In this document: piece by piece, positions 32,374-43,027 of the stretch | Layout: each line of letters opens with the position of its first letter | How positions within the stretch are numbered: the first letter of the stretch is position 1 | NCBI GenBank assembly: GCA_015680685.1 | Contig: MNCI01037723.1 | Location: 1-50,035, forward strand | Direction of reading: 5' to 3' | Length of the DNA stretch: 50,035 nucleotides | From: Gnetum montanum | Taxonomy: Eukaryota; Streptophyta; Gnetopsida; Gnetales; Gnetaceae | Made by a program: the position numbers and the translations under genes | The notes under the pieces: model-generated | What the model was told of the DNA's origin: nothing | Seen by the model: the letters and a program-made list of their open reading frames with translations, nothing else | The model's database searches: none

Positions 32374-34118
32374 TGTGATGACCTAAAATGTCAATGGCTG
32401 GAACACCGAGAGGTTAGAGGGTGTACAACCTAACCCCGAGTTCATGTGAGGGTCGTGTTGGAAAATGAAGATGGGGTGCCCTGAATGATCTTGTTGATTA
32501 GAAAGGGACTTACGAGGTGTTAAGATGAATGTGTGCTAGAGGGGCTTATACAACATTACATGCGCACATCGAGGCCAGCTAAGCTAGAGCATAGTAAGGT
32601 ATCCTAGCTTGAAAAATAATAGTGTAAACATGTGAATATGTGTGAAACATTAAAGAAAATGCAAGTGCTATGCTAAGTGCTAAAGACAAAGTGCTTGAAA
32701 AATGCAACAGGACTTAAGAATGAAAGTGCACTACCTTGAATGGGGGAGTATAGCTATTGCAAGAAAAGAGGTGAGAGTGGTATGAGATGTATAGATAGGC
32801 ATAGTGGTAGTGTAGCATTGTAGTCACAGCCTTTGGGAGGTCTAGGATGTGGAGCTGATGGCTGCCATAAGGACTAAACCTACTAGTTTAGCTCTTACTA
32901 TGTTTCATGGGTACAGTGGTGAACTATGTTCTAGAAAGTGTGCACCAGTCATCCAATGAGGTCCTAGAATGCACCAAAGTGCTTGGTGTGCTCAAGTTCT
33001 GAGCTGCGAGAGTGCCAAGGATGCTTAGAATGCCAAAATGCCTAATGCTCTTTTGATTTTTCAACCCCTAGAATGCTGAATGTAAGGGTATTTATAGGGC
33101 TAGGGTTAGCGTTAAATGCAGATTAGGTACCACATGGCACAAGATGCAAATCGAGTGCCACGTCACATGAGGGTAGATGGGGCTATGATAAATCTTTGTT
33201 ACACTACCATGGGAGTAACAAAGTGTTATGCTATAGAGTACTACAACAAGTCCCTAGAGACTGCTAAACTATGACTACACTGGTAAGACTACATGTGTCA
33301 GAGTTTGAATGACTACAATGTACCTACAAATAGTGCAAAAAGAAAGTGCAACTTGGAGGCTATGCTCTAGGACTATGTCTTCCCCTCTTTCAAGTAGGTT
33401 TAAGCATAGGTACAATTTGGGGGACTAATGGATTTGCAAAAGAGATACAAATTGTTGATCTTGCTTGTCAGAGGAATGTTGGAGTTGAGACGAAGGCTAA
33501 TGCTAATTTTTAGAGGCTTTTCCTCAATGTCATGCTAGGTACACTTTAGAGCATAGCAGAGCATAATAGCGAGACTTCAAAAAAATTTGACAGAAACTAC
33601 AATTTTCCTTCATGCTATGCTAGCTACACTCTAGAGTGTAGTAGGAAAGGTAGCCTCGAGTTAGAAAATTTGCCAAATGTCTTTTCCATGCTGAGCTAGC
33701 TTGACAGCTTCTTACTTAACACTTAGGCAAAACTGGCCACTAAAAAGTATGCTACGCTGGCTACACTCTAGAGCATAGTAGAGTGTAGCAACCTAGGAGA
33801 TTGAAAATTTGCCAAACTATTTCGTCCATCCCAAGTAATCCTGACAACTTCTGACTTGGCACTTGGGAAAACTGGCCATGGAAGTGTGTGCTATGTTGGC
33901 TATGCTCTAGAGCATAGCAGGCCAAGTGAGAGTGTAGCATAACACTTACAAAAACTTTTCATGCAATTGCTGTTGACACTTAGAAAATTTTGCAAAATAA
34001 GCCTTGATGCATGCTACGCTAGGTTGTGTAACACCAACACTTAGAAAAATTTGCCAAGTTTTGACACTTAGACAAATTTGTAGTTGAAGTGCTGAGGCTT
34101 GAAATTGGTGGTGTTTCA
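32374..34118 (-). repeat. 3' LTR of the Tat/Ogre-like element
   Basis: Direct repeat of 47784-49587. On the - strand it starts TGAAACACCACCAATTT at 34118 and ends CATCACA at 32374. A TATAAATA box lies at 33089-33096 (- strand), so about 1 kb (33097-34118) is U3. That U3 carries repeated dyads of the type CTACACTCTAGAGTGTAG, each followed by ACTTAGAAAA or TTAGAAAATTTGCC words. Confidence 0.88.
33540..34040 (-). repeat. Repeated CTCTAGAG dyads in U3 (left LTR)
   Basis: Four or five dyads centred on (C/T)TCTAGAGC lie near 33555, 33640, 33762 and 33907, the best being TATGCTCTAGAGCATA (33901-33916), a perfect palindrome. They lie upstream of the TATA box in the direction of transcription. The same set occurs at 48950-49390. 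Confidence 0.75.
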
Positions 34119-35229
34119 TTGGACCTTCTTTGTTAACATCTAGAGGAGTGACTCAAGAGATGTCAACAAAGAAAAAAAAACACCATGACAAACATGACAC
34201 CAACACTGTTTGTCAGTGCCCAATTAGATAATACTTCATTATGCTTAAGAGTGCTAAGGGAATAAAGTATGGAAAGGAGTAGGTTAAGGAGATGGACCAA
34301 GGAATCGAAAGTTGGAAGGATGCTCATTATGCATGTGGCTATAGGATGCGACACCATGATGGCTTGTTGCCAATTCATGATCCCTCTTTAGGGTGTTCAT
34401 GAGGGAGTTAGCATACAGCTATGGCTTGCCCTTGAAATTTTGACCTCTTATCGAAGTGCTTATAAGATGGTCGATCTAAGGTTAGACTGGCTACTACATG
34501 GCAACTTTGCTATTTTTTCTTGGGCACTTGCTTTATCCCATTTTTTTTATTTTTTTTTGTCTCTTTTCTTCTCACTTTTTTGTTTTTGAAACTAGGAGAT
34601 GTTTGTCATCAAGCGGACTATGTACCGCTCAACAAAATTTATTTAGGGGCAACTGCTTTGCATCTATAGGATAGGTGTTTCCTCCCTAGGATGAGTTGCA
34701 TTACATCCACTTGGACTTTGACTAGCCCACAAAGGCTCCATATGGGATGAGTTGCATTATGTCCATACTGGGTTCTACGGTTAACTGAAAGAAGGGTGTC
34801 ATGCGCATTAGAAAAGCTTGCAAGGAATGTAGGGAAATGTAAGGTAAAGGGGTAAATGTGGATAGGCTATAGTGGAATAATAGGGATGTGCACTCTTGAG
34901 TAGCTTGGTGAGTCAAAGTGGATACATTAGAGCAATGCAGTCACTTGCCACCACGATGAAATCTCTAAATGAATGCCACTAAGGCTTCAGCCTACAAATG
35001 CAACACAGAGAAAATAAGAAAAAACAACCACACCACGTGAGATGAGAGCAAACTCTTGTTTTCAAGGTCTACAAGTGCTGTGTTAGTTGCAGGTGCATGT
35101 AGTGTCCAAAGTAGGAAGGCTAGTGTGAGCACTGGTGGTGGTAAGCTAAAAAAGCTCTAGCGGCCATGCTAAAAGTGAGCACCCAAGTGGCAAATAGTCA
35201 TGGGTAGACAAAATCATGTCACTATGTTG
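34119..35229 (-). other. Region between truncated integrase and 3' LTR, no gene
   Basis: No frame resembles the rest of the integrase core or any other protein. 34500-34580 is T-rich. The reverse complement of the stretch just outside the LTR (34119-34160) has only a weak purine run (AAAGAAGG), so the polypurine tract is uncertain. The integrase core is probably deleted or unrecognisably decayed here. Confidence 0.5.
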
Positions 35230-35690
35230 TCTAGAATAAATTTGCAAACCTGTTGTGACATCATTTTCCTAAGGGGAATGGCTTCAACCTACTTGGTATA
35301 GTATTCGGTTGTGGTTATGATGAAGCTATGTCCTACAGAAGACTTAGGTGTGATAGGTCCTATGATGTCCAACCCCCATCGTTGGAACAACCATGTGATC
35401 TGGGTAGTATATAATTTAGTGGATGGCACATGCATTAAGTTGCCATGGCACTAACACATGTCACATGTCCTAACCTAGGATATGCAATCGTGCTCCATGT
35501 AAGGCCAATAGTAGCCTAAGAGTCTAATTTTTGTTGCCATTGCCCTAGGTGCTATGTGGCCTCCACACAATCCCTCATGGACTTGATTAATGATCATTTG
35601 TGCTTCGCTATAGCTAATGTAGGTTAGCAGTATTCTATCATAGGATCTACAACATAAGGTGCTATCACCTACTAGGATGTACTACAATGA
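35230..35690 (-). pseudogene. Tat/Ogre-like integrase, truncated
   Basis: On the - strand the zinc region reads Q-V-H-E-G-L-C-G-G-H-I-A, L-L-G-Y-Y-W-P and C-D-M-C, giving the H-H-C-C set. The core start reads R-W-G-L-D-I-I-G-P-I-T (first catalytic Asp) and F-I-I-T-T-T-E-Y-Y-T-K. Two stops (at former CAG/TGG-like codons) interrupt it. The second Asp and the Glu are missing, because recognisable sequence ends near 35230. Confidence 0.8.
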
Positions 35691-35744
35691 TCGTTTTCAC
35701 TTTGCATCTTTTTGGATGATGGTTAGGTGTTGTGGAGACTCACG

Positions 35745-36400
35745 CTATTGGAGGTACGTCTTAATATTCTCATACCACTCCTGGGTGTGAGTTGTGCTTG
35801 TCGTAGCTATGGATGCAATGCTTGTTGTTTGAGTAATAGGTTTGGTGTAATCCGTTATAAAAGTGGGTAAGGCAAAAAACATGTTGAGTGCTATGCTTAA
35901 GGCTAAGGTGGCTAGTGCATCAGTAATGGCATTCTCGTTATGGTGAATATGTTGGATATCTATGGTTGCAAATTGCTTGAGTAGGTGTTTTGCCATATCA
36001 TAGTAAAGTTGTAAATGTTGTGCCTTATAAGTGTAAACCTCTATGATTAGGTTAACAACAAGCTATGAATCACCTTAGACTGCTATGTTTTTTATTCCTA
36101 AATCATGGGCTACTAAGGCACCTCTAAGGAGACTCCACTACATTGTTGGTGCAAGGAAATGCAAAGTGATACACGAAGGGTCAAATCTCCCTAGAGGGAA
36201 ACATGATGACTATAGGAGCACTACCCCCTTGTGAGGTTGAAGCACCATCAAAATGTAAATCTACCTCAAAGTTTGTAGGCACTTGGTTTATGCTATTTAC
36301 ATGCTCATCTGAAAATTCTAGATCTATTGTCACTTGATCATCTATTGGCAAAGCTATGAGTTGTGTGGCCATTTCTTGACCTTTTGTGGATGCTTGGGCT
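35745..36400 (-). pseudogene. Second RNase H (aRNH) of the Tat/Ogre-like pol
   Basis: Tat/Ogre elements carry an additional RNase H after the classical one. Here the frames 36181-36372 and 35745-35996 give L-H-F-D-G-A-S (first catalytic Asp), then C-T-N-N-V-V-E (Glu) near 36130, G-D-S (Asp) near 36080, and H-I-H-H-N-E-N-A-I-T-D-A-L-A (Asp) near 35930. All four acidic residues of the D-E-D-D set are visible, although stops and shifts separate them. The product would act on RNA:DNA hybrids in the particle. Confidence 0.8.
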
Positions 36401-36513
36401 ATATAGTGTAGGTCAAACTCTGTGGTTATTGCTTTCCACCATGCAATTTGACTACTTTCATAGATGTTTGTAGTAATTTCCTAGAGTACATTACTTTTGT
36501 AGATGATATTAAC

Positions 36514-37569
36514 TTAACTATGGAAAAGATAATGTCTCCACTTCTTAAGTGAAAAGACTAGGGCAAGGCAATTCTTCTCCACATTGTCGTATTTTACTTC
36601 ATGGACCACTAATGCATGACTTAAGTAGTAAACAAGGACCTCTAAGCCATCATCTTTCTTTTCGAAAAGTAAAGAAGCGATGAACACATCTGATGTTGCA
36701 AGGTAAATGTAAAATGGCTTATCTTCCAGTGGAGGGTAGACTATTGAAAGTTGAGCCAACTCCTTTTTGAGGTTATCGAATGCCTCTTGGCATTGAGCTG
36801 TCCACTCAAAGTGGACTCCCTTTTTGAGCAAATGTTGCATTAGCTGCAACTTATCAGTCAACCTTGCAACAAACCTACAAATGAATTGCAATCTGCCTTG
36901 TAACCCACATAGCTCCTTAAGGTTTTCCGGTGGTGCTAAGTTGGTGATAGCCTTAACCTTATCAGGATCTACATGTATAGTTACCTCTAATACTATAAAG
37001 CCCAGCATGCAACTGTTCTTAACACCGAAGACACACTTCTTGGGGTTTAGCATAAGGTCATGTCTAAGACAATGTTTGAGGACACAGTCTAAGTCATTTA
37101 CGTGGTTATGAGTTGCCTTGGACTTAACTACTATGTCATCAATGTAGTCATTGAACAAGTCTAGTAGATAATCACTAAAGATATACATCATTGTATGTTG
37201 GTAGGTTGCTCCCATGTTCTTTAGTCTAAAAGACATCATTATGTAGCAAAACGTATTCCAAGGGTTCGTGAATGTTGTGCTGAGCTGGTGCTTTGAGTTG
37301 ATTTGAATCTGGTTGTACCTCGAGAACCCATCCATAAAGGACAACAAGGCATGGCCAACCGTAGTATCAATGAGTTGGTTAATACTAGGCAATGGAAAAT
37401 CATCTTTGATGGTTGTCTTATTTAGGTCCCAGAATTCTATGCAAATGCATATACTTCCATTTTTTTTAGGGACAACTACAATGTTGGAAACCGAGTCTAT
37501 GTAGTCAACTGCCCAGATGAAACCAACCTTGTAAAGCTTAGTGATTTTATCATGAACCGCCAATGCCAC
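36514..37569 (-). pseudogene. Tat/Ogre-like reverse transcriptase and RNase H
   Basis: This is the longest frame in the window, 351 codons without a stop. RT covers roughly residues 1-235: V-V-V-P-K-K-N-G-S near residue 31, I-E-F-W-D-L-N-K-T (family R-DLN), F-P-L-P-S-I-N-Q-L, D-G-F-S-R-Y-N-Q-I, and the catalytic Y-I-D-D-I-V-V-K-S-K near residue 140. G-R-L-Q-F-I-C-R-F-V then leads to RNase H (residues about 240-351: F-Y-I-Y-L-A-T-S-D, V-E-K-N-C-L-A-L-V). The RNase H Asp in D-A-S is replaced (A-T-S-D). The coding start is not at this ATG: pol homology continues upstream to about 38032. The frame ends at a stop inside RNase H. Confidence 0.9.
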
Positions 37570-38032
37570 CTTAGGTTTTGACCTTGCTAGCTTTCTGTTT
37601 GACTAGCTTTATACGAGGATCAAGGATAATGTTATGTTGGATTATGCAAGGGTCTAAGCCTAACATGTCCTTGTAGGACCATGCAAACACCTTGACGTTA
37701 TCGTTGAGGACTTTAGTGATGCTTTGTTTGAGTTGAGGCTCTAACAAGGAACTAAGTTTTAGTGTCTTCGCCTCACCTCTACGCGTTATTACAGGGATTT
37801 CAATGAGGGGATCCTTGGTTATGGCACCTACCTATAGGTCTAGAGCTCTAACTAGATGGTCTGGCCAATCTAGGGATGCCTCTAGGGATGCTACATATGT
37901 GTCATAAGCCATGGGATCAAAGTTTAGGAATTCAGTATTTATGCATCGCATGGAATTTCCATAAGGTCTAGTCAAGACCAAAGGCAAATGAAGATGCTTG
38001 TATGCACTCATAACCCAATCCTACTAAGAATC
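37570..38032 (-). pseudogene. N-terminal pol segment of the Tat/Ogre-like element
   Basis: Upstream of the RT frame (- strand) one reads W-V-M-S-A-Y-K-H-L-H-L-P, N-F-D-P-M-A-Y-D-T-Y, V-F-A-W-S-Y-K-D-M-L-G-L-D-P and H-N-I-I-L-D-P-R, the conserved block before Tat/Ogre RT ('FAWSY.DM.GLDP'). The region is nearly open. Homology starts right after GGTTATTTTGTAG (AG at 38034-38033), a good splice acceptor. Confidence 0.75.
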
Positions 38033-38390
38033 CTACAAAATAACCAAAAAAATGTCAAGCAGCACCTGTCTTAATAAAGTAAAATTCATAAGATAAGGAA
38101 GACAATGCTATAAAAAATTCGCTTAACTGTGCGATTGTGGGATTAGGTAAGCAAGTATGGGAACCAGTTTGGGGCCTTGGTCGGCCATAGGATTGCTAGT
38201 TTAAGGTTGTGATGAACCATTACTTGTGTGGGATGCATCGGTTTAGGCAAGGATGGAAAGGTTTTGAACATGGGATTAGACTAGGTGTTTATTAGGCAAC
38301 CAGAAAAAATGCAAAAAAATTCTAAGTCGAGGAACGCTGGATAAGTTAGAAAATTTTTCTAACTCTGGGTGCTACACTCATCCCATGTTA

Positions 38391-38454
38391 CACGTGGAAC
38401 ATGGGACAGTACCCAAGTGGGTGACGTGTCCGTCACCTCAAAAAAGTATAAATA
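38391..38454 (+). promoter_or_regulatory. Promoter-like cluster: G-box, TGACG motif, TATA box
   Basis: A perfect G-box CACGTG (38391-38396), GTGACGTGTCCGTCAC (38421-38436, an imperfect dyad with a bZIP-type TGACGT core) and TATAAATA (38447-38454) lie in promoter order on the + strand, followed about 77 bp later by ATGATG (38531). A perfect palindrome GTTAGAAAATTTTTCTAAC (38345-38363, odd centre) lies just upstream. Whether it is a gene or an LTR promoter is open. Confidence 0.55.
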
Positions 38455-39224
38455 GGAATTTTCACCATGGTCAACCTATCATTTTCACAAGTTAAAATAA
38501 TCAGAGAGAGTCAAAGCATAACCATTGACCATGATGTTCCATAGTGAATGCCAACACCCCGGCCTCATCAATGTAGATGAGGGAGAACATGCATTGAGAT
38601 GCCTTTTCAGGGTGTGCATAGAGGAGCAAAGGGAAACTTCATCATCTAGGTAAGGCGCTACACTCCATCCTTGTGATTTTTTTTCTTTTTCTTTTGGTTT
38701 TTTACATTGTTTGCATGGGGTTATGAGTTTTAGGGCTGGCCTACCCTGGGTAGGGATCGCCATCGCCACTATGGTTGCTGTGTGACCACAGCTAAGAGGA
38801 GTGAATGCATTTGGGCAATAGGTTTTTTGAGTTTCTTACTGTTCTAGTTTTTCTACGTGTGGGGTTTTTGCATACCGTGTGTGGCATGGGATGAGGATTT
38901 CTTGTTTATCATGCAACACGTGGGAGAGGGCCAAAATGGTTTCTGTACATTTTTTTTGGTCATAGCTAAGATGGCTATGGCTTGGGATGAGGAAGGGACG
39001 ATGATGGATGTGGACCGAGGGTGAGCGTAACACATGGGTTAGGGATCATAGGAGGTAGGGATGTGTGGAAAGGTGGCCAAACATGAGAACAAAGAGTGTA
39101 ACAGAGTGGGTAGGGTGACTGCAAGGGTCACAGTCATGTCACATCTAGATTTTTACACATAGATATTACGCTTTAATGTTATGCTTTTACGAGTTAGAGA
39201 ATTTTTAAACTTCTATGTATGGAG

Positions 39225-39425
39225 GGTACGCTCCCAAGAGCGTGACAAAAAGTTAGAAAAAATTTTGATTTTTTCAAGGGTTATGCTCTGCAGGGAACAT
39301 AGCCAACAATTAGAAAAATTTTACTTTTTTCAAGGGTTATGCTCTACGAGGAGCATAGCCAACAGTAAGAAATTTTTTTATGCTTTTCCAAGAGTTATGC
39401 TCTATGGGGAGCATAACCAATAGTT
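39225..39425 (+). repeat. Tandem ~60 bp units with TATGCTC..GAGCATA dyads
   Basis: Four units: GGGTACGCTCCCAAGAGCGTGAC, GGTTATGCTCTGCAGGGAACATAGCC, GGTTATGCTCTACGAGGAGCATAGCC and AGTTATGCTCTATGGGGAGCATAACC, each followed by AA(C/T)A(A/G)TTAGAAA and a T-rich run. They resemble the dyads plus TTAGAAAATTT words of the Tat/Ogre-like LTR U3 (33540-34040), but are inside the putative intron. Confidence 0.75.
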
Positions 39426-40538
39426 AGAAATGTTTTTAATATTTTTAGAGTTAGAAAAAAAAAAGCTAAGTGAAAATGTGAAATGGGGATGTTAGTGCTA
39501 TGCCCTGTTGAGGACTAGGCACGTCAGATATGCTAACGTCTCTTTCTACAGGGTTCGTGAGAGAAACTAAGGGTTCTGCTAATGTGCTAAGAATAATTTT
39601 GATGTATTTTTTGTGTATCCAATGTTCACACTCTCTTTTTGTTACTATTGTGGCTGTAGGGTATTTTTAAAACCTATCCTTGTTGTGGTGGAGCTAGTGG
39701 GTATCTTATGTTGTATGAGTAAACCAATGCCAAATGTACTTGTACCAAACATGTGCATGGGTCACCAGGCGATGTGGGTCAGGTTAGTAACACAAGAGTT
39801 CTTGCTTCGAACTTTAATGTGATGATGTGATCACACTTAGCAGCAGAAGCAGCTGATGTCATTATGGAAACATTGTTGCCTAGGGCAAACCAGGACATCC
39901 TAAGATTTATTTCTGATGAGCCCATTGCTAATGATGGAGCATGGAGTTCAGGTCAGGGCCCTAGGGGCCTTAGGCCTTTATCTAGGATCTAGCATATGCC
40001 AAAATTCCAATGCTATAATAAGAACAACACCTTTTTTGTTACTCAACGAATACATACTCTTTTTTAGAATCCACCTAGGACAGTATACTGTGCCAAAGGG
40101 TGAGTCCTTTTACAATTTTCATACTATTCATCGATTATGACTCATACGAGAATGTTAATTGCTTATGTCTATTACCGAATTTACTGTTGACACACTTGGC
40201 CTCCATGATGAGGAGAGGGCCTTGAACTTGACTTGCATTACCCTACAAAAATTCTCATCCTTTGAGAATGTTTGCATAACGATGATTAGATAGATTGGGT
40301 CTAACCTAGTAGAATACCCTCATTAGTTCCCTAAGGCCTATGAGAGGTGTCAAACCTATGTTTGGTTGGATGAAGAGTGGGTAACTAGTGTACCAAGCAT
40401 AGAGGAGATCACCACTGCCATCTTGTGCACTGTTTGTACTATATAAATAGTGCATCATTTTTTAATGCATTTACAGCTTTACTTTTCTCATGATGTTAAT
40501 TTTACTTTTTCCTATCATAGTTGCAGTCACTTTAGAAG

Positions 40539-40865
40539 ATGATTGCTATCATCGACTCCTTCAACAAGAGCGCTAGTCATTTCATCAAGAAGGCCTGTGG
40601 TGTGCGGGTGATTTTTGACATTATGGATGATTTCTTTGCAGACCTCTTTGGCCTCCCCTCTAAGGGCCCACTAGTGGCTAAAAAATCTGACCTAGACATG
40701 GACCATAGAGAGGACGTTGAGGAGTGGTTGGGCACTTCTAAGTCTCACAAAGGAATACTCATCAAAGAAGTGAGACTACTTATGGTCCATCACCTCTATC
40801 TAGTCTTTCATGCTCGTGCATTCCCAAAGCTACTCTCCCAAGGGAAAATTCTTGGGGTGGAATAG
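40539..40865 (+). pseudogene. Best coding block of the antisense relic (108 codons)
   Basis: An open frame preceded by an acceptor-like CCTATCATAG (40520). It reads V-R-V-I-F-D-I-M-D-D-F-F-A-D-L-F-G-L-P-S-K-G-P, then an acidic stretch and I-L-I-K-E-V-R-L-L-M-V-H-H-L. The spacing of '(V/I)xF.I......LFGLP..G' and a following Leu/His-rich helix is like the region at 31490-31690. It is not assigned to a named family with confidence. Confidence 0.5.
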
Positions 40866-42309
40866 GCTTGGGTGATGAGAGATGTGATATAGGAAGACAC
40901 ATGGTACAACTAAGCTTCTTACCTTGCTAGTGGCCCACATGCTAAAATTATCATATTGCACAACAACCTTCAAGCAAGGTCACATGTGCACTTCATGTTC
41001 TTTGCAGCATGTTTATGAAGATTCATGAAGTCTTTGGTGGTTCAAAAGGATGGATGATGGGTGATGCAGGACTGCAAGCAGCTTTCCAAGCCATGGATCC
41101 AGCACCTGTTCACCACCACATGGTCACAGGATTGCCCAGAGATAGTTGGTAAGTTGTTTTCTGTAATGATTAGAGGCCACTTGGGATGATCTGACCACTC
41201 ACGTGATAGTGCAGGTGAGGCCCCATTGGCTAACATTGAGAATGCAACTAGAGGGGTGTGACTCATTGCTGAGGCAGTGGGATTGTCCAAGATAAAAATT
41301 AAGAATTCATGCTCCATGGAGAAGCCCATACGTGAGGTGGAGAAGAGTGGTAGAAAAATCCAATTAAAGTTTCGCGATTTACGTTCAGAAATTGCAAGTG
41401 AGTATGAATCATTGGATACTACTATAATATGTTATGCTATGCTATACTAATCATTGAAAATTCTAATCCTACATTATGTGGATCATCAAATATAGGTAAA
41501 CGGTAGTAGCAGAGCCCATAGTGGATGATGTCCCTCCTCAAACTAAGGGACAAGCATTGGAGGAAGAGGAGCGAGAAGCTGCAAAGGTCCTATGTAATTA
41601 GAGGAAGAAGGGTTGCTACAGTTTGATGGGGATGAGTTCTAAAATTTCTTTGATGGCATGCATATGGGTGATCCCCCCACTCTCACATCTGAGGGCTTGT
41701 TGGATAGGACCTTTGCACTGCCATTTCTTTTTTTTTCTTAAACCCTTACACCTTTGGTTGTTGGCTACCTGATAATTACTAAACGTGTTGTATCACAGCC
41801 ACTAGTGTTTCTACTAAGGGTCTAGTATCCACATCTACTTTTCACATGTAGCTATGGGTGGAGACACATGACAAGTTTGCTTGCATCTAAGGCTTAGTGG
41901 AGAACATGGTGGACCGCATACAACAAACAGATCTTGAGATCGATATGCCTATGTTTGCTTACATTTTTTTACCTACTTATTGTTTGATATATTTCTAACA
42001 CTGCTTTGCTTATTGTATGCTAACAGGTTCTCAGCTTTAGTGGGACCCAAATAGGGTGGCTAGAGTTGATGTTATGACCAAGTTTCCCCCTGAAGTCAAG
42101 CAAGTGTCCCTTGCATGTACAATGAGGTGAGTAAGTGCATGCTCTCATCTATGAGAGCATTGTGAAAATTTAGGTGCACTAATGAACATCTGTGGAAATG
42201 GGTGCATGAGCTCCAGGACAAGGGGTGAGCCAGGATGCAAAAGTAGAGGACCTACAGGCCTGTTATGACTTTCTAGTAGGTTGTGAAAAAGGAGACGGTA
42301 CTTGGCGCA

Positions 42310-42860
42310 TAGTTGAGATTGACTATGCCAAGTACTGGTTAGCCATTTGTGGTAAAAATGAGGCCACCTAAGTGGTGATCGAGCAATGACTACAAATGGA
42401 CCTACTAGCTAGGAAGAACTAAGACTAGAAGGATTACAATGCTAAAGTGTATCAATGGGGTCAAACTCAAAAGAACCATAAACACCACTATAAGAAAAAA
42501 TGAGTGGTGTACCTTAAAAGGTACAAAGATGAGTCTATGAAGCATCACTACCATGACATGTTCCTCAATGCAATTGGCACAATGCAAGCTTATGAACTAT
42601 TTGCTAGCAATGTAGTGGTGAGTGGAACCCTAGAGAGACACATTGTTATGCCTTCGAAAGATGTCTCTTCTACTACATTTTCGCCAAGGCCACCCTCATG
42701 GATAGCTATGGAAAAAGGAAAGACCCTCATGGGTATTGATCTTAGTGAAGAGGATTGGACACAACTATCAGAGGTGAAAATACTTAGATGCTTAGAGGCA
42801 GGCCTCGATAGGATGCCCCCAAATATGGATGTAGGTCCTTCTCAAGTTATTTTGGTTTGA
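42310..42860 (+). pseudogene. Lys/His-rich coding block of the antisense relic
   Basis: One frame from V-E-I-D-Y-A-K-Y-W-L-A through a basic stretch (Q-K-N-H-K-H-H-Y-K-K-K) to the open part 42504-42860 (Y-H-D-M-F-L-N-A-I-G-T-M-Q-A-Y-E-L-F, ending D-L-S-E-E-D-W-T-Q-L). Three stops before 42504. The basic stretch could be a nuclear localisation or nucleic-acid binding segment. No family recognised. Confidence 0.45.
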
Positions 42861-43027
42861 ACTGCTTTTATTTGTCTTGTGATAATTTTGCATGTCATTT
42901 ATTTGTCAACTAATTTATTATTTTACTTAGCTTAAAGTAGGTTCCAAGTGATGGGGTGGGCCCCAACGGAGTAGTAGAGGAAGAGCAAGAAGAAGAACCC
43001 CAACCCCCACCAAACATTGTTGGCTAA

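Larger units (their letters stand above)
38531..43027 (+). pseudogene. Multi-exon coding relic antisense to the Tat/Ogre-like element
   Basis: Several coding-looking blocks on the + strand are bordered by splice-like signals. Exon 1 is 38531-38649 (M-M-F-H-S-E-C-Q-H-P-G, donor AG|GTAAGG). The next are 39841-39951 (A-E-A-A-D-V-I-M-E-T-L-L-P-R, donor CAG|GTCAGG), 40184-40443 (F-T-V-D-T-L-G-L-H-D-E-E-R-A), 40539-40865, 41210-41396 (E-V-E-K-S-G-R-K-I-Q-L-K-F, donor GTGAGT), 41497-41690 (acid-rich), 42027-42126 (acceptor CTAACAG, W-D-P-N-R-V-A-R-V-D, donor GAG|GTGAGTAAG), 42310-42860 and 42941-43027 (acceptor AAAGTAG, ends with stop TAA). Some stops lie inside blocks. No known family is certain; the 40.6 kb block has an LP..G signature like the 31026 relic, so a retroelement ORF1 is one option and a captured host gene another. 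Confidence 0.5.

Noticed and set aside
36824-37111. 95-codon + strand frame
   Set aside because: Antisense shadow of the well supported RT frame 36514-37569.
39225-39425. CRISPR-like repeat array
   Set aside because: Repeats are imperfect dyads with A/T-rich spacers of similar sequence, in a plant nuclear context with no cas gene; a tandem repeat is the simpler reading.
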